Counted from the stretch's first letter, positions 1 to 8,688 are shown. The stretch is 47,998 nt of DNA from an uncultured Odoribacter sp. (GCA_910589025.1 CAJURM010000022.1:1-47998), one strand, 5' to 3'. Notes: generated by a model not told the origin, from the sequence alone. Program-made: numbers and translations.

Positions 1-2498
1 AGGCAAAATGGCCTCTTACCGGGACCGGACTGACGAAAAGTGATTTCGGGGATGCGTTGGATAAAATCTACGTAGCTGTCCACGCCATTGAAATGGTATA
101 TATCCCCTACGGAGCATACTACTTAGGAGATGCTTCCTCTTACAAGAGTTTTACCATTGGCGATACGGCTGCCGTTGTGATTGACTCCGAAAATGCTCTG
201 ACACTTGCCGCAAAGAACAGAATGCCCAATGTCTCTTTAACTGCATCCTACCCGAAAGGATATGCCGGGTTTTACATCATGAAGTACGAAACAAGCCAGG
301 AGCAGTATGTCGAGTTCCTCAACTCTCTGACGTTGGAACAGCAAAAGGCTCGTGTGGCAAACAACAATTTCTCTACGATGAAGAAAGGGGATTACGTCTT
401 TGGAGAGTTGAAGACTCCGAGTTGCCGGAACGGTATCGCTTTCGTGGAGCAGAAACAGTCCGATGCTCCCGTCGTGTTCGGTAATAATCTGAATCCGGGT
501 AACGATTTCTTTTCCACCGATGACGGGCAGACTCTGGCCTGTAATTACATGAGCGTGGAGGATATGATAGCCTATTGCAGTTGGAGCGGTTTGCGTCCGA
601 TGAGTGAGCTGGAATACGAAAAGGCATGCCGCAGGTTTTATCCCCAACTACCCGATAAAGGGGAATATGCCTGGAATACGAACAACGGAGTAAACCGTCT
701 CAGCGGACTGTATGAATTAAGCTATCAGGGTGACCAGCGGGAGCAGGCTGTGAGCTATCTGAAGAATGTGAACAGCGGTACCACGAACAGCATTAACGGT
801 CCCGTGCGATGCGGATTGTTTGCCACCTCTGCCACGAACCAGACACAAGCGGGTGCGACGTACTGGGGAGTGATGGAGATGAGCGGTAATGTGAAAGAGT
901 TGTGTGCGAATGTGAACTACACGACACTTAACGGAGGAAGTTGCGGAACGGGGGTATATAATGCGAATCTGTGGGACAAGACCGTAAATAAATACGGCGT
1001 TCGGGGTGGCGGCTTTTCTTCTGCCGATTCTTCGCTTCGTACTTCCGACCGCTCGGAAGTGATGAATTATTTTACGGCAATCACCCAACGTGACAGTACA
1101 GTGGGATTCCGGGGAGTGTATAGTCTATCGGGAATTAAGATAGATGGCGGAGAAATAAAAATGTCCCTGGATACTGCCTGCTGGGGAGAAACGGATGTGT
1201 TGAATGTGACGGCAGCTTCCTGTCCCTATTTCCCGGACATACGGTTTCAATACAACTGGTATGTAAAGAAACCGGGAGAGGCAAAATTTGATATTATCCC
1301 CAATGCCGGAGGCGTGTCATTAACTTATGAGCACTTTGAAAACAAAACTGCCGCTCCGGTAGTGTATACATTCCGCCGTACGGGCATTTGTGCCATGGGC
1401 GTGGCGGAAAGCAATGAAGTGACGGTTAAAGTATTGCCCGAGCCGTTTATTGCTTCTTCCTACACCTTTAACCCCTGCCCCGTTGCGATACCGCATCGGT
1501 GGGGCGGATTGAATTATACATGGAGCATGTCGGGAGTGCCGGGCGTCAGTTTTGTGGATGACACGAAACAGGTATATGTGAACGGAATCGCAACGAATGG
1601 AAACTATACCTTAGAGGTACAGTGGGAACAGTGTCCGGATGTGTTTTCCGTTACTGTTGAAGAAAAGAATGTATTGGTTCTCTCTTCTTCAAGTACGTTC
1701 GGTTACACAGGAGCAATGCAATGTGCCGTATTGCCTGCCGGAAAGTATAAGGTGGAGGCATGGGGAGCGCAAGGAGGAAGTTATGGAGGAACGGGTGGTT
1801 ACGGCGGTTATACTTCCGGAGAAATCAATTTGTCGTCACAGAATGTATTGTATATTTATGTCGGTCAACAGGGATATAAAAATATTTCTAATTATACATT
1901 TAATGGTGGAGGAATTGCAGCTAATCAATATAACGCAAGAGGTGGGGGTGGAGCGTCGGATGTTCGCTTGGCAGGAGCGGATTGGAATAATTTCAATAGT
2001 CTGAAATCCCGCTTAATGGTTGCTGGTGGAGGGGGAGGAAGTGATTATTATAGTAATAACGGATCTAATGGTGGAAATGCCGGAGGTTTAACAGGAGGTA
2101 ACGGAGGACGACATGGAAGAACATGTAATGGTTATTCATATAAAGGTTCGACAGGAGGTGCTCAAACATATGGAGGACAAGGAGGAAGTGGAGGTGGTGC
2201 TGGAGCATTTGGTTTAGGCGGTTGTCAATATAACAATCATGGTGGAGGAGGAGGTAGTGGTTATTACGGCGGTGGAAATGGTGGTGCTGTTTGTGGCACA
2301 GTTGGTTCCGGTGCAGGCGGTTCGTCGTTTATTTCCGGACATAGCGGTTGTAATGCAATCAGTGCGGCCTCAACCTCATCAAATATCGTTCACACCGGAC
2401 AACCGAATCATTATTCCGGACTGTTTTTCACCAATACATCCATGACAGCCGGAGCAAGAGCCGGGCATGGGCAAGTGCGGATTACGCCACTAAATTAA
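1..2498 (+). CDS. Surface protein, SUMF1/FGE-like plus glycine-rich domain (5' partial)
   Basis: The reading frame is open from base 3 to the stop at 2496-2498, so the gene begins outside the window; the TTG at 57 is not a credible start. The first ~350 visible residues resemble the formylglycine-generating-enzyme/sulfatase-modifying-factor fold: MVYIPYGAYYLGD, GFYIMKYETSQEQY, SWSGLRPMSELEYEKACR, WGVMEMSGNVKEL, GVRGGGFS and VGFRG. Two cysteine-containing Ig/PKD-like stretches follow (about 360-540). The last ~270 residues are a glycine-rich domain (AWGAQGG, VAGGGGGS, GGGGGSGYYGGG, GAGGSSFISG) like Pfam Gly_rich and the glycine-rich region of animal ALK/LTK receptors. At the position where true FGE has its two active-site cysteines there are serines (GGGFSSADSS), so oxidase activity is unlikely. 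A role as a secreted adhesin or surface-display protein is inference; the signal peptide would lie upstream. Confidence 0.75.
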   Translation, partial: AKWPLTGTGLTKSDFGDALDKIYVAVHAIEMVYIPYGAYYLGDASSYKSFTIGDTAAVVIDSENALTLAAKNRMPNVSLTASYPKGYAGFYIMKYETSQEQYVEFLNSLTLEQQKARVANNNFSTMKKGDYVFGELKTPSCRNGIAFVEQKQSDAPVVFGNNLNPGNDFFSTDDGQTLACNYMSVEDMIAYCSWSGLRPMSELEYEKACRRFYPQLPDKGEYAWNTNNGVNRLSGLYELSYQGDQREQAVSYLKNVNSGTTNSINGPVRCGLFATSATNQTQAGATYWGVMEMSGNVKELCANVNYTTLNGGSCGTGVYNANLWDKTVNKYGVRGGGFSSADSSLRTSDRSEVMNYFTAITQRDSTVGFRGVYSLSGIKIDGGEIKMSLDTACWGETDVLNVTAASCPYFPDIRFQYNWYVKKPGEAKFDIIPNAGGVSLTYEHFENKTAAPVVYTFRRTGICAMGVAESNEVTVKVLPEPFIASSYTFNPCPVAIPHRWGGLNYTWSMSGVPGVSFVDDTKQVYVNGIATNGNYTLEVQWEQCPDVFSVTVEEKNVLVLSSSSTFGYTGAMQCAVLPAGKYKVEAWGAQGGSYGGTGGYGGYTSGEINLSSQNVLYIYVGQQGYKNISNYTFNGGGIAANQYNARGGGGASDVRLAGADWNNFNSLKSRLMVAGGGGGSDYYSNNGSNGGNAGGLTGGNGGRHGRTCNGYSYKGSTGGAQTYGGQGGSGGGAGAFGLGGCQYNNHGGGGGSGYYGGGNGGAVCGTVGSGAGGSSFISGHSGCNAISAASTSSNIVHTGQPNHYSGLFFTNTSMTAGARAGHGQVRITPLN

Positions 2499-2512
2499 AA
2501 GTTGAAGGATAG

Positions 2513-2569
2513 AAAAAGAAGAAGCGGAGCAATGAAACAACGATTTTCTTCGCTTCTTCTTTTCTTTTT
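2513..2569 (+). terminator. Rho-independent terminator of the glycine-rich gene
   Basis: A 13-bp stem (AAAAGAAGAAGCG with CGCTTCTTCTTTT) closes a 24-nt loop and runs into CTTTTTG, starting 15 nt after the stop codon at 2498. Confidence 0.7.
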
Positions 2570-2802
2570 GTCCCAATTTCAGGAACTGCATAGAAATAAC
2601 ATATGCCCCTTTCATTATGAGCAATATTTATCTCGATCCATTCCTATCTTTCAGAAATTATCACTACTTTTATACACATCATCAACTTATTGCTACTCTT
2701 TGGAATAGAACAGATATGAAATAATTACTATCAGTTATATTTCAAAGCAAGAAGGTAGACGTTTTCATGATATAATTGTAAAATATTAAATGATACTTTT
2801 AT
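2570..2802. other. AT-rich intergenic region, no gene seen
   Basis: Between the terminator and the AlbA-type gene. The only open frame (TTG start at 2502, 68 codons) runs through the terminator hairpin and has no family resemblance. A TATAATTG at 2771-2778 could be a -7 box for the next gene (7 of 8 matches to TAnnTTTG), without a clear -33 element. Confidence 0.4.
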
Positions 2803-4176
2803 ATGTCTGAAACCAACCGCATAGAATATAAAAGAGAATTAACCTCGGCACTTGATATAGAGAAGGAGGTTGTGGCTTTCTTGAATTACAAGGAGGGCGG
2901 ATACATCTATATCGGAATTGATAAGGATGGTTCAACGGTAGGAGTGAACGATGTGGATGATTGTATGTTGCAGTTGAAAGACCGCATCAAGCACAATATC
3001 TCTCCTTCTGCTATGGGGCTCTTCGATATTGCCGAGAAACAAAGGGATGGGCATAGCATTATTAAAGTTACAATTGCCAGCGGAATAGAGAAACCATATT
3101 TCAAAACAAAATACGGAATGACTCCACGAGGGGCATACATGCGTACAGGAACATCAGCTGAACCTATGCCACAAGAGCAGATTGACCGTTTGTTTGCTAT
3201 GCGTACACGCAATTCAATTAGACGCATGATCTCTAACCGTCAGGATTTGAGTTTTGAGCAACTACGCATCTACTATGATGAACGAGACAAGAGACTTAAT
3301 GATAATTTTAAACGGACATTGGAGTTGCTAACGGATGAGGGCAAGTACAACTATGTAGCCTATCTTCTGGCTGATGAAAATGGTAATTCAATCAAGGTGG
3401 CGAAATATTCAAGCCTTGACCGCTGCAACTTGGTGGAAAACAACGAATATGGATATTGTTCACTCATTAAAGCGACTAAAAGCGTATTGTCTAAGCTTGA
3501 TATTGAAAACAAGGTTACTGCGACAATAACACCTATGGAGCGCATTGAAACTCCGTTGTGGAACAAGGTCGCTTTGCGCGAAGCCGTTATCAATGCGATG
3601 GTACATAATGACTACTCGTTTGAAGTGCCCCCTAAGTTTGAGATATTCCCCGACAGACTTGAAATAACTTCGGCAGGCCGATTACCCGAATCTCTCACAA
3701 GGGAAGAGTTTTTCAATGGCATATCAATTCCACGCAACAAAGAGTTGATGCGTATTTACCGCGATGTGGAATTGGTAGAATCGTTAGGATCCGGAATCCC
3801 TCGTATTTTGCGAGCATATGGTGAAGAATGTTTCAAGTTTACAGATAACTTTATTCGTATAACTTTACCTATAAATGTACAAATCGGCACCCAGTCGGCA
3901 CCCAGTCGGCACCCAGTCGGCACCCAGTCGGCACCCAATATTGAGAACATAAATAAATTAATCATTTTTTGTACTGAAGCACGTTCTTTCTCTGAGATGC
4001 TATCTTTTATGGATTATACAGATAGAACGAAATTCAGGCGGAAATACATACATCCTCTTTTAAAAGCAGATATACTCCAACAGACCCATCCAGATAAGCC
4101 TAACAGCAGAAATCAAAAGTATCAACTAACCCATAAAGGTATAGCATTGAAAGATGCTTTAAAAAATAACGAATAG
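2803..4176 (+). CDS. AlbA_2/Schlafen-type ATP-binding transcriptional regulator
   Basis: A 457-residue protein of the AlbA_2 plus HATPase_c_4 class. The N-terminal AlbA_2 nucleic-acid-binding domain (about 5-130) shows EYKREL, VVAFLNYKEGGYIYIGIDKDG and GAYMRTGTSAEPMP. An ATPase/GHKL-like domain (about 250-350) shows an N-box-like LREAVINAMVHNDYS and EIFPDRLEITSAGRLP. The C-terminal ~70 residues look like a winged helix (FSEMLSFMDYTDRTKFRRKYIHPLLKADIL). The linker at residues ~361-379 is encoded by five 11-bp tandem repeats whose unit is not a multiple of three. Such proteins are common accessory regulators in Bacteroidales, sometimes near defence or mobile genes; the target here is unknown. 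The gene looks more AT-rich than the block that follows, compatible with transfer. It is convergent with comF. Confidence 0.85.
   Translation: MSETNRIEYKRELTSALDIEKEVVAFLNYKEGGYIYIGIDKDGSTVGVNDVDDCMLQLKDRIKHNISPSAMGLFDIAEKQRDGHSIIKVTIASGIEKPYFKTKYGMTPRGAYMRTGTSAEPMPQEQIDRLFAMRTRNSIRRMISNRQDLSFEQLRIYYDERDKRLNDNFKRTLELLTDEGKYNYVAYLLADENGNSIKVAKYSSLDRCNLVENNEYGYCSLIKATKSVLSKLDIENKVTATITPMERIETPLWNKVALREAVINAMVHNDYSFEVPPKFEIFPDRLEITSAGRLPESLTREEFFNGISIPRNKELMRIYRDVELVESLGSGIPRILRAYGEECFKFTDNFIRITLPINVQIGTQSAPSRHPVGTQSAPNIENINKLIIFCTEARSFSEMLSFMDYTDRTKFRRKYIHPLLKADILQQTHPDKPNSRNQKYQLTHKGIALKDALKNNE
3885..3939 (+). repeat. Five tandem copies of an 11-bp repeat inside the AlbA-type gene
   Basis: The unit CGGCACCCAGT occurs at 3885, 3896, 3907, 3918 and 3929; the last copy ends AAT instead of AGT. 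In the present frame it encodes GTQSAPSRHPV followed by GTQSAPN. Because 11 is not divisible by three, one unit lost gives ...CAA TAT TGA and one unit gained gives ...ATA TTG AGA ACA TAA: both end translation right after the array and remove the C-terminal winged helix. Confidence 0.95.
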
Positions 4177-4220
4177 GGATTTTTTAAATCGATGACGGAA
4201 GAAGAAAATAAAATAGGACT

Positions 4221-4934
4221 TTATGCTTGGGTGCAGGCAAGACAAGCCAGCGTAAAACGCACCCCGCCGGCTCCCGCCAAAGTCTTCATACAAGCATGCA
4301 CGGTAGCCCCCGTGGTGATTACGTCGTCAATCAGCAATACATGCTTTCCTGCAATTGCCGCCGCGTCTGCCAAAGTAAAAACATCCTCTGCATTCTTCTT
4401 TCTCTCCTCCGGTTCCAGCCCGGTCTGGGAGACATTATTTCTTGTCCGGATAACAACATTGTCCCATATCTCTACCTGCAAAATCTCCGCCACTCCCAAA
4501 GCAATCTGATACGACTGATTGAACCCCCTTTTCTTTTCCCGCTCCGGATGCAAAGGCACCGGAACAATGCCATCCACCTGCACCATCCCACGCAACCTCT
4601 CCCCCAGCATTCTCCCCAGAAATACGCCCAACTCCTTTCTGGAACGGTATTTCACAGCATGAATCAGATTTTTATAATCGCTGAATTTATTGTAATAGAA
4701 AAGAGAGTAAATTTTACCGGAACAGCCCTCCTCCTCCAATCCGGCAAACAATTCCCGTTTAGAAGAAAAATATACATCTGAAAAAGGGAAATCATACAAA
4801 CAGTCCGTACACAAAAAACGCTCGCCCCGGGTGAGGCTCTTCCGGCACACCACACATAGTCGGGGATACAGCAAATCAAGCAAGGCATAAAGAAAAGAAA
4901 GGCATATCCCCCTGTCTTTTTCTTTATCCGGCAT
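4221..4934 (-). CDS. comF: ComF family phosphoribosyltransferase-like protein
   Basis: A 237-residue ComF/GntX-type protein. The N-terminus carries a zinc-ribbon-like pair of CxxC motifs (CVVCRKSL, CTDCLYDF). The central motif VDGIVPVPLHPEREKKRGFNQS and the type I phosphoribosyltransferase PRPP loop VLLIDDVITTGAT are intact. In competent bacteria ComF assists uptake or handling of transforming DNA; in Bacteroidota it is widely conserved without a demonstrated role. It starts 6 bp after the stop of the GH16-like gene, so the two are very likely cotranscribed. It ends convergently with the AlbA-type gene, 44 bp away. Confidence 0.92.
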   Translation of the reverse strand: MPDKEKDRGICLSFLYALLDLLYPRLCVVCRKSLTRGERFLCTDCLYDFPFSDVYFSSKRELFAGLEEEGCSGKIYSLFYYNKFSDYKNLIHAVKYRSRKELGVFLGRMLGERLRGMVQVDGIVPVPLHPEREKKRGFNQSYQIALGVAEILQVEIWDNVVIRTRNNVSQTGLEPEERKKNAEDVFTLADAAAIAGKHVLLIDDVITTGATVHACMKTLAGAGGVRFTLACLACTQA

Positions 4935-4940
4935 ATACGG

Positions 4941-6344
4941 TCAATTTTTCATTTTATAAAAACGCACCCAATCGATCTCCATCGTAGCAGGAACAAAACG
5001 GTCTGCCGGCACCTCATTCGTACCGAGGCTCAGAATGACATACATGGGAATATCCGGTATATCCTCCCGGATTTCTTTGACCACCATGTCATTGATTCTC
5101 CACACCATTTTCTCCCGGGTCCATTCCAACGTAAAAATATAATAATCGTTCGCTAACTTCATATCTTTCAACGGCTGAACCGTGGAAGTACGTTTACAAC
5201 CGGAACCGCATATCGTTCCCATCTTCACACCCTCCGGGCCATTCTCCATAATCTGCACATGAGGCGTATCCGTATCGCCGCGCATCCAGAAACACTGCTT
5301 CACCGCCGAACGGGATAATTTTATCTTGGCCTCAAACTTTCCGAAACACTGCCTGAAATCAACAGCTGTACTCAACAGCCCGGACGTGTATTCAAAACTT
5401 TTTTCCCGGATGCCCAAAGCGTTATCCCAATATTTACCGATAATCGACTCTTTTTTGAATTTCAACACCACCGAACTGTTGGTAAACGCCATATTGTCAG
5501 CGGTAAACAACTGCACATCCTGCCCCACCGCATACGTATCGTCCAGAAAACGCTCGCCGGCATAATACCGGGTAATCCAGCGTTTCCCATCTAATTTTCC
5601 CTGGTTAAAATCATCACGGAACACCAGCTCCCACTTGCACATATTCCTGAAATTGGAATCTGCCATCAGTGAAAAATAGCGGACAATATCCGGACGTTTC
5701 TTCAACTCCTTGAATTCACACAACAGTTTATAATCATCTGTCGTAAAATACCTCTTTTTATTCAGAAGAAACTCCCTGTTTTTCCTGAACTCATCCGATT
5801 TGATATAAGCGGACAACTGCTCAAATTCCTGCGGCACCGGGCTCTGGCTCATCTCTGTATAATCCCTGAACTGCCTGTTCTTCTCAAAACGGAGCAGAGC
5901 TTTAATCTTCGGGTCCTTCAACAGACTCCGGTAGGCCAGATACTCTTCCGGACGCAGTCTTTTATCAAATCCCGCAGCATTGACAATAACATGCAACTTG
6001 GCAAACTCGGCATACGAAGAGGACTCCCGGACTTTCAGATACCCCTTCAACTCCTGCGATTCACGGATGATATAATACGATTTGAGCTTCGAACATTTCA
6101 ACAGCTTCTTATACTTCTTTTCAGCGGTATGGTATTCACTGCCCTTATAGGAAAGCTGTTCGGTTTTTTTACGCCGGTCCTTGAAAACAGGACTATTCAC
6201 ATAAGCATCCAACTCGTTATAACGCTTCAGGTCCTCGCTGTTCCCCACACGATTAAACATCTCATAATCTTCATCAAACGCCTTCCGCAAAGTCTCAGCC
6301 TCATACGTGCTGCGAATTTTCTTATTTTTCGAAAACAGTCCCAT
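4941..6344 (-). CDS. GH16-like protein with degenerate active site
   Basis: A 467-residue protein without a signal peptide. Residues 1 to ~225 are highly charged and helical, with repeated elements of the type YNELDAYVNSPVFKDRRK, LKGYLKVRESSSYAEFAKL and FEQLSAYIKSDEFRKNRE, suggesting several related ~50-residue helical repeats. The C-terminal ~240 residues have a family 16 glycoside-hydrolase jellyroll signature: WELVFRDDFNQGKLDGKRW, GLLSTAVDFRQCFGKFEAKIK, TLEWTREKMVWRIND, and terminal EIDWVRFYK. The catalytic signature normally reads ExDxxE; here it is HVQIME, so the nucleophile Glu and the Asp are His and Gln and only the last Glu remains. Hydrolase activity is therefore doubtful; a carbohydrate- or wall-binding role inside the cell is speculation. 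Operon with comF. Confidence 0.75.
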   Translation of the reverse strand: MGLFSKNKKIRSTYEAETLRKAFDEDYEMFNRVGNSEDLKRYNELDAYVNSPVFKDRRKKTEQLSYKGSEYHTAEKKYKKLLKCSKLKSYYIIRESQELKGYLKVRESSSYAEFAKLHVIVNAAGFDKRLRPEEYLAYRSLLKDPKIKALLRFEKNRQFRDYTEMSQSPVPQEFEQLSAYIKSDEFRKNREFLLNKKRYFTTDDYKLLCEFKELKKRPDIVRYFSLMADSNFRNMCKWELVFRDDFNQGKLDGKRWITRYYAGERFLDDTYAVGQDVQLFTADNMAFTNSSVVLKFKKESIIGKYWDNALGIREKSFEYTSGLLSTAVDFRQCFGKFEAKIKLSRSAVKQCFWMRGDTDTPHVQIMENGPEGVKMGTICGSGCKRTSTVQPLKDMKLANDYYIFTLEWTREKMVWRINDMVVKEIREDIPDIPMYVILSLGTNEVPADRFVPATMEIDWVRFYKMKN

Positions 6345-6363
6345 AGATTCTTCTTAAATAAAG

Positions 6364-6371
6364 CAAAGTTA
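6364..6371 (-). promoter_or_regulatory. -7 box for the GH16-like/comF operon
   Basis: The plus strand reads CAAAGTTA, giving TAACTTTG on the minus strand, a full match to TAnnTTTG, 20 bp upstream of the ATG at 6344. No TTTG at the usual 19-21 bp spacing; one occurs at 24 bp. Confidence 0.5.
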
Positions 6372-6455
6372 ATGCAATAATTCAAAAATGAAAGCCAAAA
6401 AAATCAAAACTTTCACCTTTCTCGGGAAATGTCAGGCAACTCCCCCATTCCCATC

Positions 6456-7205
6456 CTATTGTTTCACAAAATTATAGGTAATCGTTCCGGTTTGCAAGGC
6501 CGGAGCCTCCGGCTTCTCATTAAACCGGGAACGCAGTGCGGCATTCACTGCCGCTTCATGCAAACATTCGTCCGCATCAGAATCGGCTTCCAGCACGGAT
6601 GCACGCTGAACAGCCCCATTCCGGTTGATTACCACCGTCACCACAACCCGTCCTCCAAATTCACACTGGAACACGGGAATCGGCAACAAGCGGGCATATC
6701 TCCCCTTCACATTATACGACACACTGCTTTTCCCCGAATAAAATGTAGACTTCAACGAATCCAGCATAGCCTCTTTCCTGTCCCGCAGGTTCCGCAAACT
6801 GTCCGCCTGATAGTACTTATCCTTTTGAGGTTTATAACGGCCGGAAGACGATTTTTCCCGCTCCAGCTCCTTCATCACCTCATCAATATATTTCTGTGCA
6901 TCGGCCTTCTGCCCCGGACGCTTATCCGCATTCTCATTCACGGCAATGGATTGCAACATCTTCTGCACCTCCTCACGGGACACTTTTTTCCGGATTTCCT
7001 CTTTCCGTAATTTCTCCTCCTCCATTTTCTTCTGCACCTGCTCCGGCGGAGCCGCCAACTCGATCTCCGTGCCCTCCGGAAGGCGAAGCCCCGCAATCCC
7101 CATGCTTAAAAAGAATATCGCCAGCAAAAGATGAAAAATCAACGTGCCCATAATACCGTGCTTATGGGCATACATACTCTTTATTATATCCTCTTTCCAA
7201 CTCAT
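6456..7205 (-). CDS. TonB-like energy transducer protein
   Basis: A 249-residue protein with one N-terminal membrane helix (GTLIFHLLLAIFFLSMGIAGL), a long charged helical region rich in Lys and Glu (about 40-150), and a C-terminal TonB-like domain (about 165-249) with VVVTVVINRNGAVQRASVLEADSD, EAAVNAALRSRF and TGTITYNF. Such proteins couple the inner-membrane proton motive force to outer-membrane processes, usually through ExbBD and TonB-dependent receptors; none of these is nearby. The ATG at 7205 is preferred over the in-frame TTG at 7229 because the TTG abuts the upstream stop and adds no conserved residues. It follows the Lol-type permease by 16 bp, so the two are probably cotranscribed. 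Confidence 0.8.
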   Translation of the reverse strand: MSWKEDIIKSMYAHKHGIMGTLIFHLLLAIFFLSMGIAGLRLPEGTEIELAAPPEQVQKKMEEEKLRKEEIRKKVSREEVQKMLQSIAVNENADKRPGQKADAQKYIDEVMKELEREKSSSGRYKPQKDKYYQADSLRNLRDRKEAMLDSLKSTFYSGKSSVSYNVKGRYARLLPIPVFQCEFGGRVVVTVVINRNGAVQRASVLEADSDADECLHEAAVNAALRSRFNEKPEAPALQTGTITYNFVKQ

Positions 7206-7221
7206 TTCCCGACCTTGAATC

Positions 7222-8457
7222 CTATTCAAACCGTATCGCCTTAATGGGACGGATATGCGAAATCAGCATCGTCGGCACAATCAGCATGGCCACAGACACC
7301 ACCAGCACACCGACATTCAGCCACAACACATACCATCCGTTAAAATTCACCGGCACCGTATCCATATAATACGTGACAGGGTCCAGATGAACCCAATGAA
7401 AATAATACTGCAAAGCCCCCAGCAGAAACGCCAGGGCATTTCCCCACAACATCCCTCTCCCTATCAATCCCGCAGACAGGTACAAAAATAACTTCCGCAA
7501 GTTCACATTCTTATATCCCAGCGCTTTCAATATCCCGATCAGTGACGTTTTATCCAAAATCAGTATCAACAACCCCGACACCATATTGAACCCCGCAACC
7601 ATCACCAGCAAAATGAGAATCACCCACACATTCATATTCAGCAACCCCAGCCAGTCAAAAATAGCTGGCGCCTTGTCGTACAACGTCTCTATCCTGTAAA
7701 AATCATTCCCGCTTTCCAAAGGCAACGTCTCGTCCATCTCCTGATATACCTCCGGCAAACGGGCAATATCCGCTACATCGACAGCAATTCCGGTCACCTC
7801 CCGCCCTTCCCAGTCGTTCAGCCGTTGCAAATGCCGGAGATCACACAACACAAACACATCATCATACTCCTTAAAGCCCGTATTATATATCCCGGCAACC
7901 GTAAAAACCCGCACCCGCGGCGGATCCTGTACAAAATGCGCCTGTATCTTATCACCCGCCTGTACATCCAGCATTCCCGCCACAGCAGCAGAAAGCAATA
8001 TATCCGCAGAAGCCCGCCCGCCCGTAAACACCGGAACCTCTCCTGCAACTAAATTCTTCCGGAAAAAATCACTCCGGTAAGAAGAATCCACACCATACAA
8101 CACCACACCGTGAATCTCTTTCTTACTCTTCAAAATAGCCGGTTTCGTCACAAAACGATAAAAAGACGCAACCCCGTCAATAGCAGCCAAAGCCTCCGTC
8201 AAAGTGTCCGTAACACTTACTTTCGCCCCCGCATAAGTCCCCGCATTGGCATAAGAAGTAATATTCAGATGGGCGGAAAAACCCGTCACCTTATCCGTAA
8301 TCTCTTTTTTAAAGCCCGTTATAATGAATATGGAAAGCAACATCACGCAAACACCCAACGCAATACCCACCAATGCGATGCGTACAATCGGCACCGACAC
8401 CGAATGCGCCTCACTTCCTTTCAACAACCTGCGTGCAATAAATAATTCCAGATTCAC
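7222..8457 (-). CDS. LolC/LolE-type ABC transporter permease (FtsX/MacB superfamily)
   Basis: About 411 residues. Topology is that of lipoprotein-releasing permeases: an N-terminal helix (VRIALVGIALGVCVMLLSIFII), a large periplasmic domain (about 45-255), then three helices (VWVILILLVMVAGFNMVSGLLIL; LFLYLSAGLIGRGMLWGNALAFLLG; WYVLWLNVGVLVVSVAMLIVPTML) and the terminal ISHIRPIKAIRFE typical of the family. The N-terminus LELFIARRLL also fits. These proteins extract lipoproteins from the inner membrane with a LolD ATPase, not encoded here. A TTG start at 8481 is possible on paper, but it lies inside the -7 box at 8479-8486, so the GTG at 8457 is favoured. Confidence 0.88.
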   Translation of the reverse strand: MNLELFIARRLLKGSEAHSVSVPIVRIALVGIALGVCVMLLSIFIITGFKKEITDKVTGFSAHLNITSYANAGTYAGAKVSVTDTLTEALAAIDGVASFYRFVTKPAILKSKKEIHGVVLYGVDSSYRSDFFRKNLVAGEVPVFTGGRASADILLSAAVAGMLDVQAGDKIQAHFVQDPPRVRVFTVAGIYNTGFKEYDDVFVLCDLRHLQRLNDWEGREVTGIAVDVADIARLPEVYQEMDETLPLESGNDFYRIETLYDKAPAIFDWLGLLNMNVWVILILLVMVAGFNMVSGLLILILDKTSLIGILKALGYKNVNLRKLFLYLSAGLIGRGMLWGNALAFLLGALQYYFHWVHLDPVTYYMDTVPVNFNGWYVLWLNVGVLVVSVAMLIVPTMLISHIRPIKAIRFE

Positions 8458-8478
8458 TCCCGTTAACTTTGTTCCCGA

Positions 8479-8486
8479 CAAAATTA
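8479..8486 (-). promoter_or_regulatory. -7 box for the Lol-permease/TonB-like operon
   Basis: The plus strand reads CAAAATTA, so the minus strand is TAATTTTG, matching TAnnTTTG. Predicted transcript start is near 8472, just ahead of the GTG at 8457. Confidence 0.5.
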
Positions 8487-8656
8487 AAGCAAATCTCCGG
8501 AATAAACGAACACCGACACGCTCTTTTCAGGACCACACCTCCATTCCTCTCCATTTTTTCCCAAAAACTCCGATTTCCTATTCCCTCCCCAAAACCGCTT
8601 TCAACTACAATAAAACCGGGAATCACATCAATTACAAATAAAAATCACGGATAAAA

Positions 8657-8688
8657 TATGCATTTTTAAAGAAAAAAGTATAATATTG
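8657..8688 (+). promoter_or_regulatory. Probable promoter of the aminotransferase gene
   Basis: TATG at 8657-8660 and TAATATTG at 8681-8688 are separated by 20 bp (7 of 8 matches at the -7 box, 3 of 4 at -33). It overlaps the alternative TTG start at 8686 and so supports the ATG at 8719. Confidence 0.45.

Noticed and set aside
2502..2708. 68-codon open frame after the glycine-rich gene
   Set aside because: It starts with TTG, reads through the terminator hairpin, and has no recognisable domain.
3885..3939. CRISPR-like array
   Set aside because: Units are contiguous, 11 bp long, without spacers and within a coding sequence.
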